From Pseudomonadota bacterium (GTDB lineage Bacteria; Pseudomonadota; Gammaproteobacteria; Xanthomonadales; Xanthomonadaceae): DNA of 8,051 nucleotides. The stretch covers positions 1 to 8,051 of the forward strand of contig JANXZP010000257.1 of NCBI GenBank assembly GCA_025355485.1, given 5' to 3'. This document shows positions 5,541-8,051 of this stretch, piece after piece. The notes under the pieces are model-generated. The model worked only from the letters and a program-made list of their open reading frames with translations. It was not told the DNA's origin and searched no databases. Positions within the stretch are counted from its first letter, which is position 1. Each line of letters starts with the position of its first letter. The translations under genes were made by a program, and so were the position numbers.

Positions 5541-6688
5541 ATACGCAATCGAGCGTTCCCGGGCCGGCCGCCACGAACCTCGCGCCCGCGCCCGCGCAGA
5601 TCGATTCCAGCGCGTCGCCATCGCCGGTTGCGGAGCAGGCCGATCCGCCGCGGCCGCGCGCATCGGCCGCGCAGGTTCTGCTCGCGACGCTGGCATTGCT
5701 GTTCGCGCTGTGGGCCACGCGCGATCTGCTGGTTCCGTTGTTGCTGGCGATGTTTTTCGCGCTGATCGGCAATCCGATCATCCGTTTTCTCAAGCGTTTG
5801 TACATTCCGCGATTTCTCGGTGCGCTGCTGGTGCTGGCTTCCGGATTGTCAGCCACAGGTCTCCTGGTCAACCAACTGGTCGAACCGGCGAGTGTGTGGG
5901 TGAACGAAGCGCCGACCGAATTGCGCGCGCTCGCGCCGAAATTGCGCGAACTGCTGCGGCCGATGCGCGAGGCCAACACCGCGGCGCGCTCGATCGCGCA
6001 GGCGGCCAGCAGCGGCAGCGGCAAACCGGTGCAGGTGATCAAGACCGAAGTCGACGATCCGTGGAGCGTCTTCCTCAGCACGCCGCGCTGGATCGCATCG
6101 GTACTCGCGGTGATCCTGCTGACGTACTTCTTCATGGTGTATGGCGAAAGTTTCCAGAAAAAAACGATCGCGATGCTGCCCGGCCGCCATCGGAAGCGCG
6201 TCACCGTGGAGATCCTGCAGGCGATCGAGGTCGAGATGTCGCGCTACGTGCTGACCATCAGCCTGATCAACTGCATCGTCGGCGCATTGCTGGCAGGCAT
6301 CCTGTTCACGCTCGGCTTGCCGCTGCAGCAGGCGCTGTTGTGGGGCACGCTCGCGGCGATCCTCAACTTCGTGCCCTACCTCGGTCCGATGATCGGGATC
6401 GGCGTGATGCTGCTGATGGGCTTCGTGAGTTTCCACAGCGTGTTCGCGTCGCTGCTGCCGGCGATGGTTTACCTAGGCCTGCATGTGCTCGAAGGCGAGA
6501 TCGTGACGCCGATCATTCTCGGGAAACGCATGGCGATCTCGCCGCTGATGCTGATCCTCGCGCTGATGGCCTGCGGCTGGATGTGGGGTATCGCCGGGCT
6601 GCTGCTGGCGGTGCCGATGATGGTCTGCGTGAAAATCGTGTTGTCGAAAATCGATGGCTTGGCCGAATGGGCCGGCTTGCTGGAGTGA
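5537..6688 (+). CDS. AI-2E family transporter (PerM/YdiK-like permease)
   Basis: The product is 383 aa, a usual length for the family. A Pro/Ala-rich cytoplasmic N-terminus (1-45) precedes hydrophobic helices at about 46-75 and 90-112. A soluble, helical periplasmic-type segment (about 115-180) follows, then further helices from 183 to 368. Family hallmarks are LNFVPYLGP (276-284), the GLHVLEGEIVTPIILGKR stretch (314-331) and GIAGLLLAVPMM (351-362). Members export autoinducer-2 or act as Na+/H+ antiporters or permeases; the substrate here cannot be told. The GTG start overlaps the upstream stop. No ATG lies in frame before residue 72, inside the first helices, so GTG 5537 is the likely start. 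The last gene of the membrane cluster, it ends 21 nt before the next start. Confidence 0.9.
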   Translation: MNTQSSVPGPAATNLAPAPAQIDSSASPSPVAEQADPPRPRASAAQVLLATLALLFALWATRDLLVPLLLAMFFALIGNPIIRFLKRLYIPRFLGALLVLASGLSATGLLVNQLVEPASVWVNEAPTELRALAPKLRELLRPMREANTAARSIAQAASSGSGKPVQVIKTEVDDPWSVFLSTPRWIASVLAVILLTYFFMVYGESFQKKTIAMLPGRHRKRVTVEILQAIEVEMSRYVLTISLINCIVGALLAGILFTLGLPLQQALLWGTLAAILNFVPYLGPMIGIGVMLLMGFVSFHSVFASLLPAMVYLGLHVLEGEIVTPIILGKRMAISPLMLILALMACGWMWGIAGLLLAVPMMVCVKIVLSKIDGLAEWAGLLE

Positions 6689-6709
6689 ATCGCGCGGTAC
6701 GATAGGCGC

Positions 6710-7456
6710 ATGCAGTGGTTCCCGCACGCCATCACGATCGATCTGGACGACACCCTCTGGCCGATCGCGCCGGTGATCGAACGCGCGGAGACCGCACTGC
6801 ACGACTGGATGCTCGCGCATGCGCCGAACGCCGCCGTGCGTTACCCGGTCGAAGCGATGCGCGCATTGCGCGATGCGGTCGCGCAGGCGAATCCGCAGCT
6901 CGCGCACGATTTCACTGCGCAACGCAAACTCTCGCTCGCGCACGCGTTGACCGACAGCGGCCATGACGAAGAACTGGTCGAGGCGGCGTTCGCGGCTTTC
7001 CATGCGGCGCGCAACCAGGTGGAATTGTATCCGGACGTGGCGGTCGCGCTCGATCGTCTCGCCGCGCACGCGCCGCTGGCGGCGCTGACCAACGGCAACG
7101 CCGATCTCGCGCAAATTGGATTGCAGCATCGCTTCGTGTTTTCGCTCGGCGCGCGCGAACACGGCAGCGGCAAGCCCGATGCCGGGATCTTCCATGCTGC
7201 GTGCGTACGGCTCGGGGTCGCGCCGTCCGACGTGCTGCACGTCGGCGACGATCCCGAACTCGACATCGTCGGCGCCGCGCGCGCGGGCTTGCGCACTTGC
7301 TGGATCAATCGCCGCGACGCGGGCTGGACGCATGCGGAGATCGCGCCCGATCTGCATGTCGAGCAACTCGGCGCGCTGGCAGACTGGCTCGATTCATGCA
7401 TGCCTGATTCGAACAACAACGCACATCCCCCGCACAGCGCATGGAGCGCCGCATGA
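6710..7456 (+). CDS. HAD-superfamily hydrolase, YigB-like phosphatase
   Basis: The product is 248 aa and has all four HAD motifs. Motif I is DLDDTLW (nucleophile Asp11, acid Asp13), motif II is LTNGN (Thr127), motif III is Lys155 in GSGKPDAGIF and motif IV is HVGDDPELD (Asp180, Asp181). The helical insert at about 20-105 is a type C1 (subfamily IA) cap. E. coli YigB, the closest type I can name, hydrolyses FMN and the riboflavin precursor ADRP. That substrate is inference. The protein extends about 18 polar residues past the fold (MPDSNNNAHPP). The stop overlaps the next start as ATGA. Confidence 0.87.
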   Translation: MQWFPHAITIDLDDTLWPIAPVIERAETALHDWMLAHAPNAAVRYPVEAMRALRDAVAQANPQLAHDFTAQRKLSLAHALTDSGHDEELVEAAFAAFHAARNQVELYPDVAVALDRLAAHAPLAALTNGNADLAQIGLQHRFVFSLGAREHGSGKPDAGIFHAACVRLGVAPSDVLHVGDDPELDIVGAARAGLRTCWINRRDAGWTHAEIAPDLHVEQLGALADWLDSCMPDSNNNAHPPHSAWSAA

Positions 7457-8051
7457 GCCTGCCACCCTGCTTCGCCAGCGCGTCCATCGAGGACGTATCG
7501 CGCGCGATTCCGATCATCGCGCTCGATGCCGATTCGCTGCCGAAATACCTGGCCAAGCATCCCGAACGCGTGCGGCGCTGGGTCGCCGTGCAGGATTTCA
7601 GCGCCAGTCCGAACTCCGTGCTGCTGCTGCCCGACGCCGAAGGCGCGCCGATGGCGGCACTCGTCGGCGTGGGCGATGCGAGCGATCCGTTCGCGCTCGC
7701 GGCGTGTCCGTTTGCGTTGCCGCCGGGCGTCTATGCCTTGGGCAAGCTCGGCGTGAACAACGAAGGGCTGCGCATCGAATTGGGCAACGCGATCCTCGGC
7801 TGGGGATTGGGCGCCTACCGCTTCGAGCGCTATCGCAAGGCCACCCGTGCACCGGCGCGACTGCTGCTGGAAGACGCAGCGGCGACCAGCACCGAAGCGT
7901 TCGCGATGCTCAAGGCCAGCACGCTGGTGCGCGACCTGATCAACACGCCGACCGAGGACATGGGGCCGGCCGAGCTCGAAGCGGTCGCGTTGCGATTGGC
8001 GAAAGCGTATGGCGGCGAAGTCGAGACGAAGATCGGCGACGAGCTGCTAGC
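7453..8051 (+). CDS. M17 leucyl aminopeptidase-like protein, 5' part only
   Basis: The frame is open from ATG 7453 to the right edge (199 complete codons). The start overlaps the HAD stop (ATGA), so the two are translationally coupled. The N-terminal 150 residues form the variable M17-type domain, and a stretch with GLRIELGNAILGWGLGAYRFERY (about 106-128) leads into the catalytic domain. The boundary motif RDLINTPTEDMGPAEL (160-175) matches the R-x-L-x-N-x-P-x-x-x-x-x-P signature at the start of the PepA catalytic domain. The metal ligands and NTDAEGR-type motif lie beyond the window, so catalytic competence is unconfirmed. The expected role is removing N-terminal amino acids from peptides in the cytoplasm. 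Confidence 0.85.
   Translation, partial: MSLPPCFASASIEDVSRAIPIIALDADSLPKYLAKHPERVRRWVAVQDFSASPNSVLLLPDAEGAPMAALVGVGDASDPFALAACPFALPPGVYALGKLGVNNEGLRIELGNAILGWGLGAYRFERYRKATRAPARLLLEDAAATSTEAFAMLKASTLVRDLINTPTEDMGPAELEAVALRLAKAYGGEVETKIGDELL

Noticed and set aside
5437..6705. A 422-codon plus-strand frame overlapping the permease gene
   Set aside because: It is Arg-rich and without a family signature. The 5537-6688 frame has membrane helices and AI-2E transporter motifs and overlaps its neighbours neatly.
1..8051. Transposase, integrase, tRNA, rRNA or phage genes
   Set aside because: None was seen. The only 'phage' label is the holin-superfamily resemblance of the 4645-5169 product, which reflects a bacterial YqjE-like family and not a prophage.

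Overview
The window looks like a chromosomal segment from a high-GC Gammaproteobacterium. Gene content and order (a Do-family periplasmic protease, a DUF883/YqjE-like membrane cluster, a PerM-type AI-2E permease, a YigB-like HAD phosphatase and an M17 aminopeptidase) suggest the Xanthomonadales/Lysobacterales, perhaps Rhodanobacteraceae. This assignment is inferred from general resemblance and was not checked by any search.

Positions 1-2482 hold a single minus-strand gene that begins at 2482 and runs off the left edge with no stop. It encodes a signal peptide, a short two-cysteine N-terminal segment, and then 55 complete head-type repeats of the YadA/Hep_Hag kind (Ser-Thr-Ala-Thr-Gly-x-x-Ser-x-Ala-x-Gly-x-x). 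Counted codon by codon, the array has three blocks: 6 units of 14 residues, exactly 23 consecutive units of 13 residues, then 25 units of 14 residues interrupted by one 13-residue unit. This is the most unusual part of the window. It is probably a very long surface adhesin of the trimeric autotransporter type, but the stalk and membrane anchor lie outside the window.

Positions 2483-2809 form a divergent intergenic region. It contains a plausible sigma70-like promoter for the adhesin gene, overlapped by a 7-bp inverted repeat, and a second perfect hairpin in the predicted leader. To its right, on the plus strand, is a DegQ/HtrA-like periplasmic serine protease with an intact catalytic triad and two PDZ domains (2810-4225).

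After a 121-bp gap, six plus-strand genes are tightly packed (4347-8051+): a DUF883/YqjD-like membrane-anchored helical protein, a YqjE/phage-holin-like membrane protein, an unrecognised small hydrophobic protein, an AI-2E family permease, a HAD hydrolase and the start of an M17 leucyl aminopeptidase-like gene. Three junctions are 4-bp start/stop overlaps (ATGA, GTGA, ATGA), so most of this block is probably one translationally coupled operon. The first three products look like a small envelope or stress module. The last two look like housekeeping enzymes.
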